From Nostocaceae cyanobacterium (GTDB lineage: Bacteria; Cyanobacteriota; Cyanobacteriia; Cyanobacteriales; Nostocaceae): a stretch of DNA of 49,896 nucleotides. The DNA lies in contig JASJCY010000010.1 in NCBI GenBank assembly GCA_030065825.1, positions 1-49,896 of the forward strand. The letters run 5' to 3'. Below the pieces are notes generated by a model. The model saw only the letters and a program-made list of their open reading frames with translations, was not told the origin of the DNA and searched no databases. How positions within the stretch are numbered: the stretch's first letter is position 1; each line of letters begins with the position of its first letter. Positions 24,971 through 34,452 of the stretch are shown here, piece after piece. The position numbers and the translations under genes were made by a program.

Positions 24971-26032
24971 ATGAATTTAGATTACTTAGGCTGGAGTGAT
25001 TTTTTTGCTTCTAGCTTTGCACCCTATCGCCTCCAAGGATTTACGGTAGGTAGGGTAGCCATTGAACATCGCCATACTTATATCATCTATAGCGAACAGG
25101 GAGAACTATCAGCGAAAATTACAGGTAAACTGCGACATAGTGCTGCTGGAAGGCAAGATTTTCCTACAGTTGGAGATTGGGTTGTAATTAGTAACTTAGA
25201 CAAGGAAGGAAGTGCAAGTATCCAGGCAATTTTACCGAGAAAGAGTAAATTTTCCCGTAAAATCGCCGGAAATACCACGGAAGAACAAATCGTTGCTGCA
25301 AATATTGACACTGTATTCTTAGTCTCAGGTTTAGATGGTGACTTCAATCCCAGGAGAATCGAACGCTATCTGATTCTGGCGTGGGAAAGTGGTGCAAATC
25401 CGGTTATTCTGTTGAATAAGGCAGACTTGTGTAATTGTGTCGAAGAATGTATCACCCAAGTAGAAGCGTTCGCTTTGGGTGTGCCTATCATAGTCCTAAG
25501 TGCTGCCCATAATCAAGGATTAGCAGCATTGAGAAGTTATCTACAACCAGGAAAAACCGTTGCTTTATTGGGTTCTTCTGGGGTGGGAAAATCAACCATT
25601 ACCAACCAACTCAAAGGTAAAGCAGTCCAAGTGGTGCAACCTGTGCGTCAAGGTGATGATAGAGGTAGACACACCACTAACCATCGAGAGTTAATTTTAC
25701 TTCCCAATGGTGCCTTAATTATGGATACTCCAGGAATGCGAGAAATCCAAATTTGGGGTGGTGATCAAGGTTTACAGGAAACCTTTGCAGATATCGAAAC
25801 CTTAGGGCAACAATGCCGTTTTCGTGATTGTCAGCACATCAATGAACCTGGTTGTGCAGTGCAACAAGCTTTGGAAACTCAAATGTTAGATTATTCTCGT
25901 TTTTTGAGTTACCAAAAACTGCAAAAAGAACTTGAATACCTGAACCGTAAACAGGAACAGAGGGTTTATGTAGACACAAAAAAACGCTGGAAAAAGATAA
26001 CTAAAGCCATGCGCAATCACCGTAAAGGTTAA
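24971..26032 (+). CDS. rsgA: Ribosome small-subunit-dependent GTPase A
   Basis: Circularly permuted GTPase that helps late 30S subunit maturation. The OB-fold N-domain (GDWVVISN) is followed by G4 LLNKADL, G5-like [10 protein letters not shown]1 GSSGVGKST (near residue 199), G2-like [15 protein letters not shown] and G3 DTPGMREI, which is the permuted order. The C-terminal zinc site is [16 protein letters not shown]. 353 residues from ATG 24971, which has GAGGA upstream; the frame is open to 24959 but without a ribosome site there. Confidence 0.96.
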   Translation: MNLDYLGWSDFFASSFAPYRLQGFTVGRVAIEHRHTYIIYSEQGELSAKITGKLRHSAAGRQDFPTVGDWVVISNLDKEGSASIQAILPRKSKFSRKIAGNTTEEQIVAANIDTVFLVSGLDGDFNPRRIERYLILAWESGANPVILLNKADLCNCVEECITQVEAFALGVPIIVLSAAHNQGLAALRSYLQPGKTVALLGSSGVGKSTITNQLKGKAVQVVQPVRQGDDRGRHTTNHRELILLPNGALIMDTPGMREIQIWGGDQGLQETFADIETLGQQCRFRDCQHINEPGCAVQQALETQMLDYSRFLSYQKLQKELEYLNRKQEQRVYVDTKKRWKKITKAMRNHRKG

Positions 26033-26052
26033 ATAAACAAAAACATAAAATT

Positions 26053-26085
26053 TAGGGTGCGTTAGCTACTGCGTAACGCACCCTA
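26053..26085. terminator. Hairpin between convergent rsgA and the flavoprotein gene
   Basis: TAGGGTGCGTTA and TAACGCACCCTA form 12-bp perfect arms around a short loop, 20 bp after the rsgA stop. Likely a bidirectional terminator and also a member of a common cyanobacterial repeat class. Confidence 0.6.
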
Positions 26086-26149
26086 CCACTACTTTGTTGG
26101 GTTGCGCTGACGCTTAACCCAACCTACAAATACTTTTATGAAAATGAGT

Positions 26150-27661
26150 CTATGGTAACCAAAAATTCGGCAAAACAGACTGACCAAATTGACTTATTGC
26201 CTGATTAATATTCCTAGCAAATTGAATATGTGTCTCATCTGCTTCCACTGGTAAAATTTTCGCTGGTGTGCCTTCTCCCAAATAAGAAACTACTAAATTT
26301 GCTGCTTCTAAACCAGTTACATAAGCCTTTTCCTGAGACCAAGAACCGTGACGATTCACAATCCAATCTCCACTCATAAATACATTTTTCAAACTAGTCT
26401 TAGCAGGCAACATATATTGATAGCTACCAGGGGCAAAGTGCGTCACTGTTTGGGGAAGACGAATCACACTACTGTCAATCACTTTTGCTTCTTTAAATCC
26501 TGGTATACAGGTTGCTAAATATTCCTGAACTATGGGAATTATTGACTCATTTTCTAAAGGAATAAACTGATTAGCATGATAAAAATCAGCTTCAATTACT
26601 GTCCCTGGTTCATCCCGATATTCATCATGGAGGGCATTTAAATCAAAAAATGTCCATCCTGTAGTTTTATCAAAGCCAAAACAAGCATTAGAAGGACGAG
26701 GAATATCAATTTTTCTATCAAACCACAGCCTGGTTGCTAAAACATCAATTGCCCCTAAATTATTTAAATTGCGGAACTCCTCACATCTTTGTAAGCTAGG
26801 AGAATTAGCAACAATCTTCTTCATTCCAGTGACACCAACAGCAAAAATTACCGCATCAGCATCAAATACTTCCTCTCCACAAATAACACCTTTCGCCTGA
26901 TTATTACTATCAATAATTAAATCAGTAACTCGCCGATTTGAGAGAAACTTTCCCCCAGCTTTTTCAATCCTTTCTACCCAGGGACTAAAGATTTTTTCTC
27001 CTACTGTTCCCCGACACCAAACTACATCAAAATCCGGCTGATGTGCCAAAATAAAATAGTAAAGCATCCCCAAAGTAGCAGCAGCAGAACATTGTTCCCC
27101 AGGTGCAAATAAACCCACTAATAACATAGGTTCAAAAGCATCACGATAAAGTCTTGCTGAAACACCAAATTGTTTAAATAATTCCCGTGCAGTTATCTTA
27201 TCGTAACGTCGCCAAGCTGCATCAGAATTATCAAAATCAATTAGAGTATAAAGTAAAGGTAGGGCACTCAGTCGCTCGATTAAGGGTAAACGCTGAAACT
27301 TAGTGTAAATAAAAGTACCCAAAGGAGTGGGGAGTCTGGGTAAATCTTGAAAAATTGGTGATTCAACTTCTAAACCTGCGGGAGAATATTGGGATGAACG
27401 TGTCCAAGTGGTAAAAGGACTAATTCCCAATTCATTAACCAAAGAAAAAATATTTCTATAAGGATACCAAAAGCCATGAATACCCGCTTCTGCTGAACGT
27501 CCTCCAGGGGTTTTCCAACCAGCCACCAATCCTCCCGGATAAGAACCAGCTTCCACAAGCGTCACGTCGTAACCCTGTTTTGCTAGGTGGTAAGTTGCAC
27601 CTAAACCAGCCCAACCTGCACCCACAACTACTACTTTGTGAGATTGTGACTCTCCTGACAT
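26150..27661 (-). CDS. FAD-dependent oxidoreductase, phytoene/zeta-carotene desaturase-like
   Basis: The N-terminal Rossmann motif VVVVGAGWAGLGATYHLAK (about 8-26) with Glu in VTLVEAG, then GGLVAGWKTPGG, is typical of the carotenoid desaturase and amine oxidase flavoprotein superfamily. The C-terminal FMSGDWIV, then WSQEKAYVTGLEAAN is the FAD-closing motif of desaturases. 503 residues. Carotenoid or isoprenoid substrates are likely from the family, but which reaction is unknown: no crt genes lie nearby. It faces rsgA tail to tail. Confidence 0.85.
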   Translation of the reverse strand: MSGESQSHKVVVVGAGWAGLGATYHLAKQGYDVTLVEAGSYPGGLVAGWKTPGGRSAEAGIHGFWYPYRNIFSLVNELGISPFTTWTRSSQYSPAGLEVESPIFQDLPRLPTPLGTFIYTKFQRLPLIERLSALPLLYTLIDFDNSDAAWRRYDKITARELFKQFGVSARLYRDAFEPMLLVGLFAPGEQCSAAATLGMLYYFILAHQPDFDVVWCRGTVGEKIFSPWVERIEKAGGKFLSNRRVTDLIIDSNNQAKGVICGEEVFDADAVIFAVGVTGMKKIVANSPSLQRCEEFRNLNNLGAIDVLATRLWFDRKIDIPRPSNACFGFDKTTGWTFFDLNALHDEYRDEPGTVIEADFYHANQFIPLENESIIPIVQEYLATCIPGFKEAKVIDSSVIRLPQTVTHFAPGSYQYMLPAKTSLKNVFMSGDWIVNRHGSWSQEKAYVTGLEAANLVVSYLGEGTPAKILPVEADETHIQFARNINQAISQFGQSVLPNFWLP

Positions 27662-27737
27662 TTGCCTCTCCGGTGTTTACACTTTATTAACAAATGTAAA
27701 ACATTTACGGCACTGTGAATGTAGAAGTGTTAAGTAG

Positions 27738-27756
27738 GGGCGGGGTTTCCCCGCCC
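27738..27756. repeat. GGGCGGGG-TTT-CCCCGCCC hairpin
   Basis: Perfect 8-bp arms. An identical hairpin is at 28146-28164, just after the small zinc-ribbon gene. Both copies are set in GTAGG...CTTA flanks. Confidence 0.65.
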
Positions 27757-27881
27757 TTACTAGGTGTTAGGGTACTATCTTTAGAGAATGCTAATTAGTA
27801 TTAGTTAACATAAATTGATGCTTGTTGGTAAATGGTGAACCAATTACCAATTACCAATTACCTATTACCAAATATATAACT

Positions 27882-28127
27882 ATGGACGCTTTTGATCCTA
27901 TCCCACCTGAATGGACAAATCAGGCAATACATGCTTACAAGTTTTGTTGTCCCCAATGTCACTCCAGTAGCTTAGAAGCCGTACAAGCATGGATCAATCG
28001 CCGTTCCCCTGTAATGACAGAAGAATATCGGCGTAAATGGCAAGAATTTTACCAGTGTCACTGTGGGTGCGTTTGGTGGGCTTGGAGTAGCGATAGACCG
28101 CCGTCAGATTTGTTACAAGGTAAATAA
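27882..28127 (+). CDS. Small zinc-ribbon-like hypothetical protein
   Basis: 81 residues from ATG 27882. CCPQCHSSS near the N-terminus and YQCHCGCVWWAWSSD near the C-terminus form a plausible four-Cys zinc ribbon, linked by an INRRSPVMTEEYRRKWQEF helix. The upstream open frame only translates a run of CAATTAC repeats (27840-27870), so I start at MDAFDPIPPEW. I cannot assign a function. Confidence 0.75.
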   Translation: MDAFDPIPPEWTNQAIHAYKFCCPQCHSSSLEAVQAWINRRSPVMTEEYRRKWQEFYQCHCGCVWWAWSSDRPPSDLLQGK

Positions 28128-28204
28128 GACCGGGCGATACCGTAGGGGCGGGGTTTCCCCGCCCTTATGGGGTTTCCTAGCCCTTATACCGTTTGATTTT
28201 ATTG

Positions 28205-28394
28205 GTGATACAAATGATGAATTTGGGCGCAAGCATTGCGCCCCTACATATGTATCAAATGATGAATTTGGGGGCAAGCATTGCGCCCCTACACATGTAT
28301 CAAATCATGAAATTGGGCGCAAGCATTGCGCCCCTACATTCGTGATACAAATGATGAATTTGGGGGCAAGCATTGCGCCCCTACATATGTATCA
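28205..28394. repeat. Four tandem 45-47-bp palindromic units
   Basis: GATGAATTTGGGCGC-type starts fall at 28216, 28261, 28306 and 28353. Each unit contains GGGCGCAAGCATTGCGCCCC (or GGGG-) and ends in CTACAnnnGTATCAAA. The long plus-strand open frame across it is produced by the repeat and by the porin gene, not a gene. With a GGGCGGGG hairpin at 28146-28164 this fills the gap 28128-28440. Confidence 0.85.
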
Positions 28395-28440
28395 ATATTT
28401 TCCTGATTTGGTATTACACGGTTTCCGCACCGTACTAGCC

Positions 28441-30075
28441 TTAGAACTTAAAGGTTGTGCGGATTGTACCTACGTAGATGGTGTCATTATCGTTGTTGTG
28501 TTCGGGATTAAACAGCACCAACAAGCCAGGAGTAACCTGAATATTATCAGTGAGTCGGAACTTGTAAAGCGCTTCTAGGTGGTATGAAGTGTCATCATCT
28601 TCACGACCAGCAACATCGTTATCGGTAACTCTGGGTGGTTGACCAAAGATTACACCCAGGACATTACCTTCTCCACCAAAGTCTCTAATACCAACGTTAG
28701 CAGCCCAGTAGAACATCTCAGCATCATCACCGTCGTTGACACCAGATAAGGTGTTAGATTTAGCGCTAGCATCGGTGAAACCAGCCCAACCACCTACGGT
28801 TATTTTAGAGCTAGGTCTAAAGGAAGCTTGGACACCGTAGTTGTTAGATACAGTTGCAGCACCGTCAAAGGGGTCGTTAGCAAGTTCACCACCTGTGCTG
28901 TTGAAGAGGTTGATTCCACTACCGCTATTTTGGTAACTGCGAGCGTAAGCAAAACCAACATTTAACGCTTCGCTAGGCTTGAATTCTAATTGACCAAAGA
29001 CTGTGTTGGCACCATTGAATACACCGTTGGGATCCTCAGGAGAGTCCCCTTCAGGTGCATAATAACCAGCACTGGCGCTAAATTGACCCTTGGGGTTGAA
29101 GGTTAGAGTAGCACCAGCACCGTCACGGGCTAAGCGATAGATGGGACTAAAACGTCCGTAGCGGAACAGAGCACCAGTACCACTGCTCTTAAAGTCTGAG
29201 TTGAAAACGTTGACGTTTTCGTTTAACTCTGCACCTGTAGCATCAATTTTCACCCGCAATGCATCGCCGAAATTGAAAGCATAGTTAATTTTATCAATTT
29301 CAACGTCGTTGCCGTTATCGCCAGTGAATGAGTCAAAGCCAAGACGAGCCATTCTAGTACCTGTGGCATCATCAAACCCGGTAATATTACCAGCATTCAA
29401 ACGAGTTTCCAACTTGTCTGTACCCGTAAAGCTACTTTCCAACTTCAGACGAACACGGTTGGAAAAAGTAATGTTATCGTCGATGTCTTCGATGGGATCA
29501 GTATCATTGAGTCTAGCCTTTTCATCTCCGAAAGCACCAGCAATGTTGAAAATTGCTTCCCCTTTCAACTTGGTGGTGGTGGAAAACTGATTCGCTTCCA
29601 ACTCAGCAGTACGTGCTTCTAGGGCATCTACTCGACCGCGCAGGGTTGCCAATTCAGCCGCAAACTCTTCCTGTAAGCGCTGTAAGGTAGCCAAGTCTTC
29701 TCTGGTTACCAGGTCAGCAGTTGCTGTGGCAATCAGTTCGTTAACCCGATCCAAACAAGCGTTTAAACCAGCAGCAAATTCATAACGGGTCAAAGCGCGG
29801 TTACCGCGATAGGTTCCATTGGGATAACCAGCGATACAACCATAACGTTCTACCAAGGACTGCAATGCCTGAAACGCCCAGTCTGTGGGTTGAACGTCAG
29901 AAAACTGAGAAACTGAGGTCACCTGACCCATGCTGTTGTCTTGTCTCTGCTGGGATAAGTCAGCAACGGATGTTACTCCTTCTATTTCCCCAGCTAAAGC
30001 ACTATTACTAGCAAAAAATGTAGCTGCTAATACAACCGGACTCAGTTTTAGAGTCTTCCATAGATATTTCGCCAT
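28441..30075 (-). CDS. Cyanobacterial outer-membrane porin (SLH - OprB, SomA-like)
   Basis: A signal peptide (KYLWKTLKLSPVVLAATFFASNSALA) is followed by an SLH domain (FSDVQPTDWAFQALQSLVE, IAGYPNGTYRGNRALTRYE), a coiled coil (LQRLQEEFAAELATLRGRV, DALEARTAELEAN) and a beta-barrel of the OprB/iron-uptake porin type ending in Phe (TIRTTFKF). 544 residues. Such porins are the major outer-membrane proteins of cyanobacteria and pass inorganic ions. I prefer ATG 30075 over a GTG at 30090. An AT-rich leader of about 300 bp lies upstream (30091-30392). Confidence 0.92.
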   Translation of the reverse strand: MAKYLWKTLKLSPVVLAATFFASNSALAGEIEGVTSVADLSQQRQDNSMGQVTSVSQFSDVQPTDWAFQALQSLVERYGCIAGYPNGTYRGNRALTRYEFAAGLNACLDRVNELIATATADLVTREDLATLQRLQEEFAAELATLRGRVDALEARTAELEANQFSTTTKLKGEAIFNIAGAFGDEKARLNDTDPIEDIDDNITFSNRVRLKLESSFTGTDKLETRLNAGNITGFDDATGTRMARLGFDSFTGDNGNDVEIDKINYAFNFGDALRVKIDATGAELNENVNVFNSDFKSSGTGALFRYGRFSPIYRLARDGAGATLTFNPKGQFSASAGYYAPEGDSPEDPNGVFNGANTVFGQLEFKPSEALNVGFAYARSYQNSGSGINLFNSTGGELANDPFDGAATVSNNYGVQASFRPSSKITVGGWAGFTDASAKSNTLSGVNDGDDAEMFYWAANVGIRDFGGEGNVLGVIFGQPPRVTDNDVAGREDDDTSYHLEALYKFRLTDNIQVTPGLLVLFNPEHNNDNDTIYVGTIRTTFKF

Positions 30076-30392
30076 AACAAGTTGTCTCACTCACACCATT
30101 TTATTTATATCATGGTAACATTCTCGAATCAATTTCTTGATCGGAACAATTACTGATGATTCACCCTAGTGATTCTATCATATTTGGTGGAGATAAACAT
30201 AAGATTTTTATTAAATATTTTTGTAAATAAATTTGATATTTTCCAGGTATTTATTTGTGCCGTTACATCCCTCAGGTTTTACAACTTGGAAACATAAGAA
30301 ATCTCTATTTATCAGATTAAGAAAAGATTATCAATGACTGTGAATAATTGGGAATCATAATAGCTAGTTATATCCCAGAGTAGAAGCTTTAT

Positions 30393-31004
30393 TCAATGAG
30401 GCAAAATAATCAGACGCTTATGGCGCTCAATTGTTCCTTGAGCTTCAAATTCTTGTAGGAGACGAGTTACGGTTACCCTCGTGGTATTTAACACTTCTGC
30501 GATTTCCTGATGAGTCAGGTGTATATTTATGAGATTGCCTTGTTCTATATTCTGACCAAATTTGTCACTTAACCAGAGTAAGAATTGCCACAATCTTTGT
30601 GAAATTGGTTTCCGATGTACTATGCTTAACAATTCTTCTGCTTGTTGAATATGTGCCAATAATGCATTGATATCTTGATGCCAAAGGTTTGGCGGTAATA
30701 CTGTCAATTCGACACTAGTCAAACATACAATTTGGTAAGGCTTAATTTTTGACAAAGGATAACCAATAATATCCCCTGTTCCCCAATAACCAAGAGTAAT
30801 AAATGTTCCATCTTCACTCCAGGTTAAGGTGCGGACTGCACCAAGTTTTATACGCCACAATACGTCATTTTGTGGTGGTATTACTTCACGACGAGTAAAT
30901 ACCCGTTGCAGTAACTGCGGATAATAGGTCGATTCAAGTGAGAAATTAGGGTTGGGTGTGCGAAGCATATTCAGCCATAGTTCTGGAATATAATTTGCGC
31001 TCAA
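30393..31004 (-). CDS. Crp/Fnr-family transcriptional regulator
   Basis: 203 residues. The N-terminal beta-roll is diverged (LWRIKLGAVRTLTWSEDGT, TLGYWGTGDIIGYPLS) and I see no full cAMP-binding set. The C-terminal winged helix-turn-helix is clear: HLTHQEIAEVLNTTRVTVT, then RLLQEFEAQGTIERH. The DNA-recognition helix has TTRVTVTRLL, a common Crp/Fnr form. Its target and ligand are unknown; the porin gene next to it is transcribed in the same direction and could be a target, which is only inference. Confidence 0.9.
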   Translation of the reverse strand: MSANYIPELWLNMLRTPNPNFSLESTYYPQLLQRVFTRREVIPPQNDVLWRIKLGAVRTLTWSEDGTFITLGYWGTGDIIGYPLSKIKPYQIVCLTSVELTVLPPNLWHQDINALLAHIQQAEELLSIVHRKPISQRLWQFLLWLSDKFGQNIEQGNLINIHLTHQEIAEVLNTTRVTVTRLLQEFEAQGTIERHKRLIILPH

Positions 31005-31146
31005 GTTTAACTTTAGATGTCTTTTTGATGTTTTTTGACTCCTCAGACCTCCTGGGAAACATCGGGGATATGCCTATTGAGAATTTATATCATAATTTGG
31101 TTACGAATATCTATGTTAATAGTATATAAAATTGATAAAAATGTGA

Positions 31147-33381
31147 CTAAGTTGCAATTTTAGCGATCGCAACCACAGCAGGCTTGGGAATCCCATCAGT
31201 ATTCTTACTGGGCCAGTTGGAACCAATGGGAACTTGACGAATTTGGGTAAATTCTTCGCCGCCAGTTGTGGTAACTGTAAATTCTCTGGTTTCTAAGGCT
31301 TGATTTTTGCGAACTCCATTGGCTTCTCCTGGGTGTTGGATAGACATAAACATGGTTTGTTCATCAGTCGTAAAGCAAGGTCCGGTGGTTTCGCATTCCA
31401 TTGGTCCCATACCAAACAAAAAGGCTTTACCTGCATTTTCTGTGCTGGTGGGAATAAACCAAATTCCATTGTTACCAAATAAACCAGATATATTCACAGG
31501 CTTACCCTTATCATCCCTACGACTGCTAACAGATTTGTTAATCTTGCTGGTAGACGTATCCGTAACAACCCAGACATCACCGTTTTTATCAAGTAACAAA
31601 TTATCAGGATTAGCAAAACCAATACCCCCAGCACTAGGTTCCCCACCTGTTGCTAATATTTGCCAACGGAAGGTAAGTGCAGCGGGATCGTTGTTATCTT
31701 CTGTCAGACGCATTACCCAGCCGTATTCGTAGGGTGTTTCACCTTTGGGTCCTTGGAAAATCCTTTTGTCGGGTCCCCCTTCTTTGTCAGGAGAACCGGA
31801 GGTAAAACTAATGTATAAATCCCCGTTGGGTGCAATTTCCGTGTCTTCCGGACGCGCTGTACAGGTAGCACCAACTGCATTGGCTGCATAATGGGCATCA
31901 ATTAAAATAGCCCCTTGTTTTTCTTCCGGATTACCAATATAAAGGTCTGCTAATTGCTTGTATTTTTGTTTATACTGATTAATATCCTCGTCTTTTTTGA
32001 CCACCAAATAAAAGCCTTCGATGGGTTCCGGTAGTTTCTGGAAGGTTTTTTCTGTGTCTTTCGCCACACCCTTGGGGAGAAGGATTAAATTACCAGTAAT
32101 ATTACTGGGAAAATCTGGCGCTACGGGAGTATCCACCTTTAAAGGTATCCAACTACCAGTACCATCAGGGTTAAATTTTGCAGCGTAAAGCATTCCCTTT
32201 GTTAACAACTGGGAATTAGCTTTATCTTTGGGGTTACTCACGCGATCGCTACTGACAAACTTATAGATATGTCCTCCCCGGCGATCGCATCCGGAATAAA
32301 AAGCCAGCTGTTTACCTGCTTCTGTGCGCACACCCACCGCTTCATGACGATAACGTCCCAACCAAGTGTGTTTTGTACCGTAGTCTTCAGGGTTAGCGGG
32401 ATCAACTTCGACAATCCAGCCGTATTTATTCCCAGCCAATCCAAACACATTCCCCTGTCCGAAAAGTACCTTATCACTCAAAGTAAAAGGTAATTTCCCT
32501 GGTTCTAGGGAAGTGCCATCAGGGTAAACTGGATCTGGGACTTGTGCTTGAAAATTTTCTTCCGCACTCAGAACCGTACCCCAAGGAGTAGTTCCCCCAG
32601 CGCAGTTAGCAAAAGTACCGATAATGCGATCGCCTAGTTTATCGATGTATCCCAATCCCTGCTGCTTGCGAAATACAGCTAAACCGGGTCCTGTGGCTTG
32701 CAGATAGCGTTTATCCTTTAAACCAGAAATTCCACTAATGCGTCTATCAGCTTGGGAATTGGTGCGTTCCCACTTTCCATCTGCGGTTTTGCGAATGGAG
32801 ATGATACCCAGTCCTTGATCTAACAAAGCCTCGGTGCTAATTTCTTGGATTTTCCCCTTAATAGCATCCTTGTTTGATAAACTATAAGCATCAATGGTAT
32901 TTTGCCCCTCTCCTTGAGTTGAGAGTGCTGCTTTCACCTCATCAAACGGTAGTGCCTTGCCAATTACTTGCTCATAAGTTTCCATCCAAGTAGCAGCACT
33001 GATGTATTCAAAGTTAATTGCCAGATATCCTTCGTTCTCAGAAGTTGGTATAAAAGATAAATAATCGTTGTTGTAACCAAAGCGGGAATTACCTACCTTG
33101 TCACCCCAAGCTGCAATAACTTGATATTGGAAGCCTTCCGGAAGTAGCAAATCATCTACCACTTCATATTTACTGTATACTTCTTTCTGCTGTTCTAGTG
33201 GTATTCCCGAGGTTTCCAAGGGAATTGCACCTAAAATTGGTTTAAATGAAAACGACGCCTTCACCAACGGTGCAGTAGACTGATTAGTAACTTTTGGATT
33301 GCAACCTCCCAAGGAACCCAGTACTAATGCTCCGGTGCTTCCTCCCATTAATAGTAAAAAATCCCTACGTTTGATATTCAT
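31147..33381 (-). CDS. phoX: PhoX-type alkaline phosphatase (DUF839)
   Basis: Secreted calcium/iron-dependent phosphatase that frees phosphate from organic esters. The N-terminus has a Tat motif (KRRDFLLLMGG) and a lipobox ending at Cys27 (GSLGGC), so it is probably exported folded and lipid-anchored. Core motifs: GTFANCAGGTTPWGTVLSAEE, WLGRYRHEAVGV, YSGCDRRGGHIYKF, ATCTARPEDTEIAPNGDLY and PDNLLLDKNGDVWVVTD. 744 residues, the normal large form. It is close to phoU-sphS-sphR, and a Pho-box-like pair lies 80 bp upstream (33461-33479). Confidence 0.94.
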   Translation of the reverse strand: MNIKRRDFLLLMGGSTGALVLGSLGGCNPKVTNQSTAPLVKASFSFKPILGAIPLETSGIPLEQQKEVYSKYEVVDDLLLPEGFQYQVIAAWGDKVGNSRFGYNNDYLSFIPTSENEGYLAINFEYISAATWMETYEQVIGKALPFDEVKAALSTQGEGQNTIDAYSLSNKDAIKGKIQEISTEALLDQGLGIISIRKTADGKWERTNSQADRRISGISGLKDKRYLQATGPGLAVFRKQQGLGYIDKLGDRIIGTFANCAGGTTPWGTVLSAEENFQAQVPDPVYPDGTSLEPGKLPFTLSDKVLFGQGNVFGLAGNKYGWIVEVDPANPEDYGTKHTWLGRYRHEAVGVRTEAGKQLAFYSGCDRRGGHIYKFVSSDRVSNPKDKANSQLLTKGMLYAAKFNPDGTGSWIPLKVDTPVAPDFPSNITGNLILLPKGVAKDTEKTFQKLPEPIEGFYLVVKKDEDINQYKQKYKQLADLYIGNPEEKQGAILIDAHYAANAVGATCTARPEDTEIAPNGDLYISFTSGSPDKEGGPDKRIFQGPKGETPYEYGWVMRLTEDNNDPAALTFRWQILATGGEPSAGGIGFANPDNLLLDKNGDVWVVTDTSTSKINKSVSSRRDDKGKPVNISGLFGNNGIWFIPTSTENAGKAFLFGMGPMECETTGPCFTTDEQTMFMSIQHPGEANGVRKNQALETREFTVTTTGGEEFTQIRQVPIGSNWPSKNTDGIPKPAVVAIAKIAT

Positions 33382-33460
33382 CAGCTTTATTTATTACACC
33401 CTTGGTATCAGTAGAACAGCAAAAAATATTCAGGATGCCTTTAGATACTTTAATCCTGAA

Positions 33461-33479
33461 AGTTTAAGAATAGGTAATC
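33461..33479 (-). promoter_or_regulatory. Pho-box-like repeat pair upstream of phoX
   Basis: Plus-strand AGTTTAAG and AGGTAATC are separated by 3 bp (11-bp period). On the coding strand they read GATTACCT and CTTAAACT, close to the cyanobacterial Pho box unit YTTAACCW. About 80 bp upstream of the phoX start and in its orientation. Only two of the usual three units are visible. Confidence 0.45.
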
Positions 33480-33504
33480 CCTCGTCCCTCGTTACAAGGT
33501 TTTA

Positions 33505-33739
33505 CCCTCGTTACAAGGTTTTACCTTGTAATGCATTTTAGGGAGGCTCTCTGCCTCCCATTCAGTGTGTAGGCAGAGCTTCCAAGGGATGCGTTTCCAG
33601 GCTGAGCCTGTAAACGAGTTGATCCCTCGTTACAAGGTTTTACCTTGTAATGCATTTTAGGGAGGCTCTGCCTCCCATTGAGTGTGGAGGCAGAGCCTCC
33701 AAGGGATGCGTTTCCAGGCTGAGCCTGTAAACGAGTTAA
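33505..33739. repeat. Two tandem 119-bp units rich in hairpins
   Basis: Units start at 33505 and 33624 with CCCTCGTTACAAGG and end in GAGCCTGTAAACGAGTT. Each has ACAAGGTTTTACCTTGT and GGAGGCTCTGCCTCC type hairpins, and a partial copy precedes at 33487. A diverged inverted relative is near 23620-23710. It lies between phoU and phoX and probably separates their transcripts. Confidence 0.8.
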
Positions 33740-33752
33740 TGGGGACTATTCC

Positions 33753-34415
33753 TTAACCACGTTGACCTGTAACGATATATGATACTCTTTGACCGATATT
33801 AGTGGCATGATCTGCCATACGTTCTAGACAGCGAATTGCTAATCCTAATAATAAAATTGGTTCAACTACCCCTTCTACATTCCGTTGGGAGGCTAAAGTA
33901 TGATACACTCTTTCATAGGCATTATCCACAGCATCATCTAATTTTTTGATGCGTTGACCAGCAAGTTCATCCAACTCAGCCAACGCTACTAAGCTATTGG
34001 CTAGCATTGCCTGAGTATGGTGGGACATAACTGCAATTTCTGCTAAACAAGGATGCACCGGATAGGGAAATATCTTGAGAGCAATTTCAGCTAAGTCTTC
34101 AGCATAATCCCCAATGCGTTCTAGGTCCCTTACTAGCTGCATAAAAGCACTCAAACAGCGCAAATCATGAGCCACTGGTGCTTGGAGGGTCATAATTACC
34201 GCACAGTCTGATTCTATTTGTCGGTAAAATCTATCAATCTTTTTATCTATCAGGGGAACTTGCTCAGCAGCTGCAATATCACGCTCAAATAAAGCTTGGT
34301 GACTTAGGCGACAAGATTTCTCTACCAACGCTCCCATCCGTAGAATATCACGCTCAAGGTTCCTAATTTTCCGTGTTAGTTGGGGTCGTCCAGAATCATA
34401 AAGGAGAGCTTTCAC
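33753..34415 (-). CDS. phoU: Phosphate signalling protein PhoU
   Basis: 220 residues forming two similar three-helix bundles, the usual length. Motifs: LERDILRMGALVEKSC, the metal-contact stretch RDLERIGDYAEDLAEIA, and the second repeat CLERMADHATNIGQRVSYIV. PhoU links the Pst phosphate transporter to the sensor kinase and holds it off when phosphate is ample. It starts 37 bp after the sphS stop on the same strand, so the two form an operon. Confidence 0.95.
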   Translation of the reverse strand: MKALLYDSGRPQLTRKIRNLERDILRMGALVEKSCRLSHQALFERDIAAAEQVPLIDKKIDRFYRQIESDCAVIMTLQAPVAHDLRCLSAFMQLVRDLERIGDYAEDLAEIALKIFPYPVHPCLAEIAVMSHHTQAMLANSLVALAELDELAGQRIKKLDDAVDNAYERVYHTLASQRNVEGVVEPILLLGLAIRCLERMADHATNIGQRVSYIVTGQRG

Positions 34416-34452
34416 ACTTTTGATCTCACAAAGTCTAATTATAAATATTTTC

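Noticed and set aside
28063-28578. 171-codon plus-strand frame
   Set aside because: It overlaps the zinc-ribbon gene, the 45-bp repeats and the porin gene end; its repeated HCAPT motifs come from the DNA repeat.
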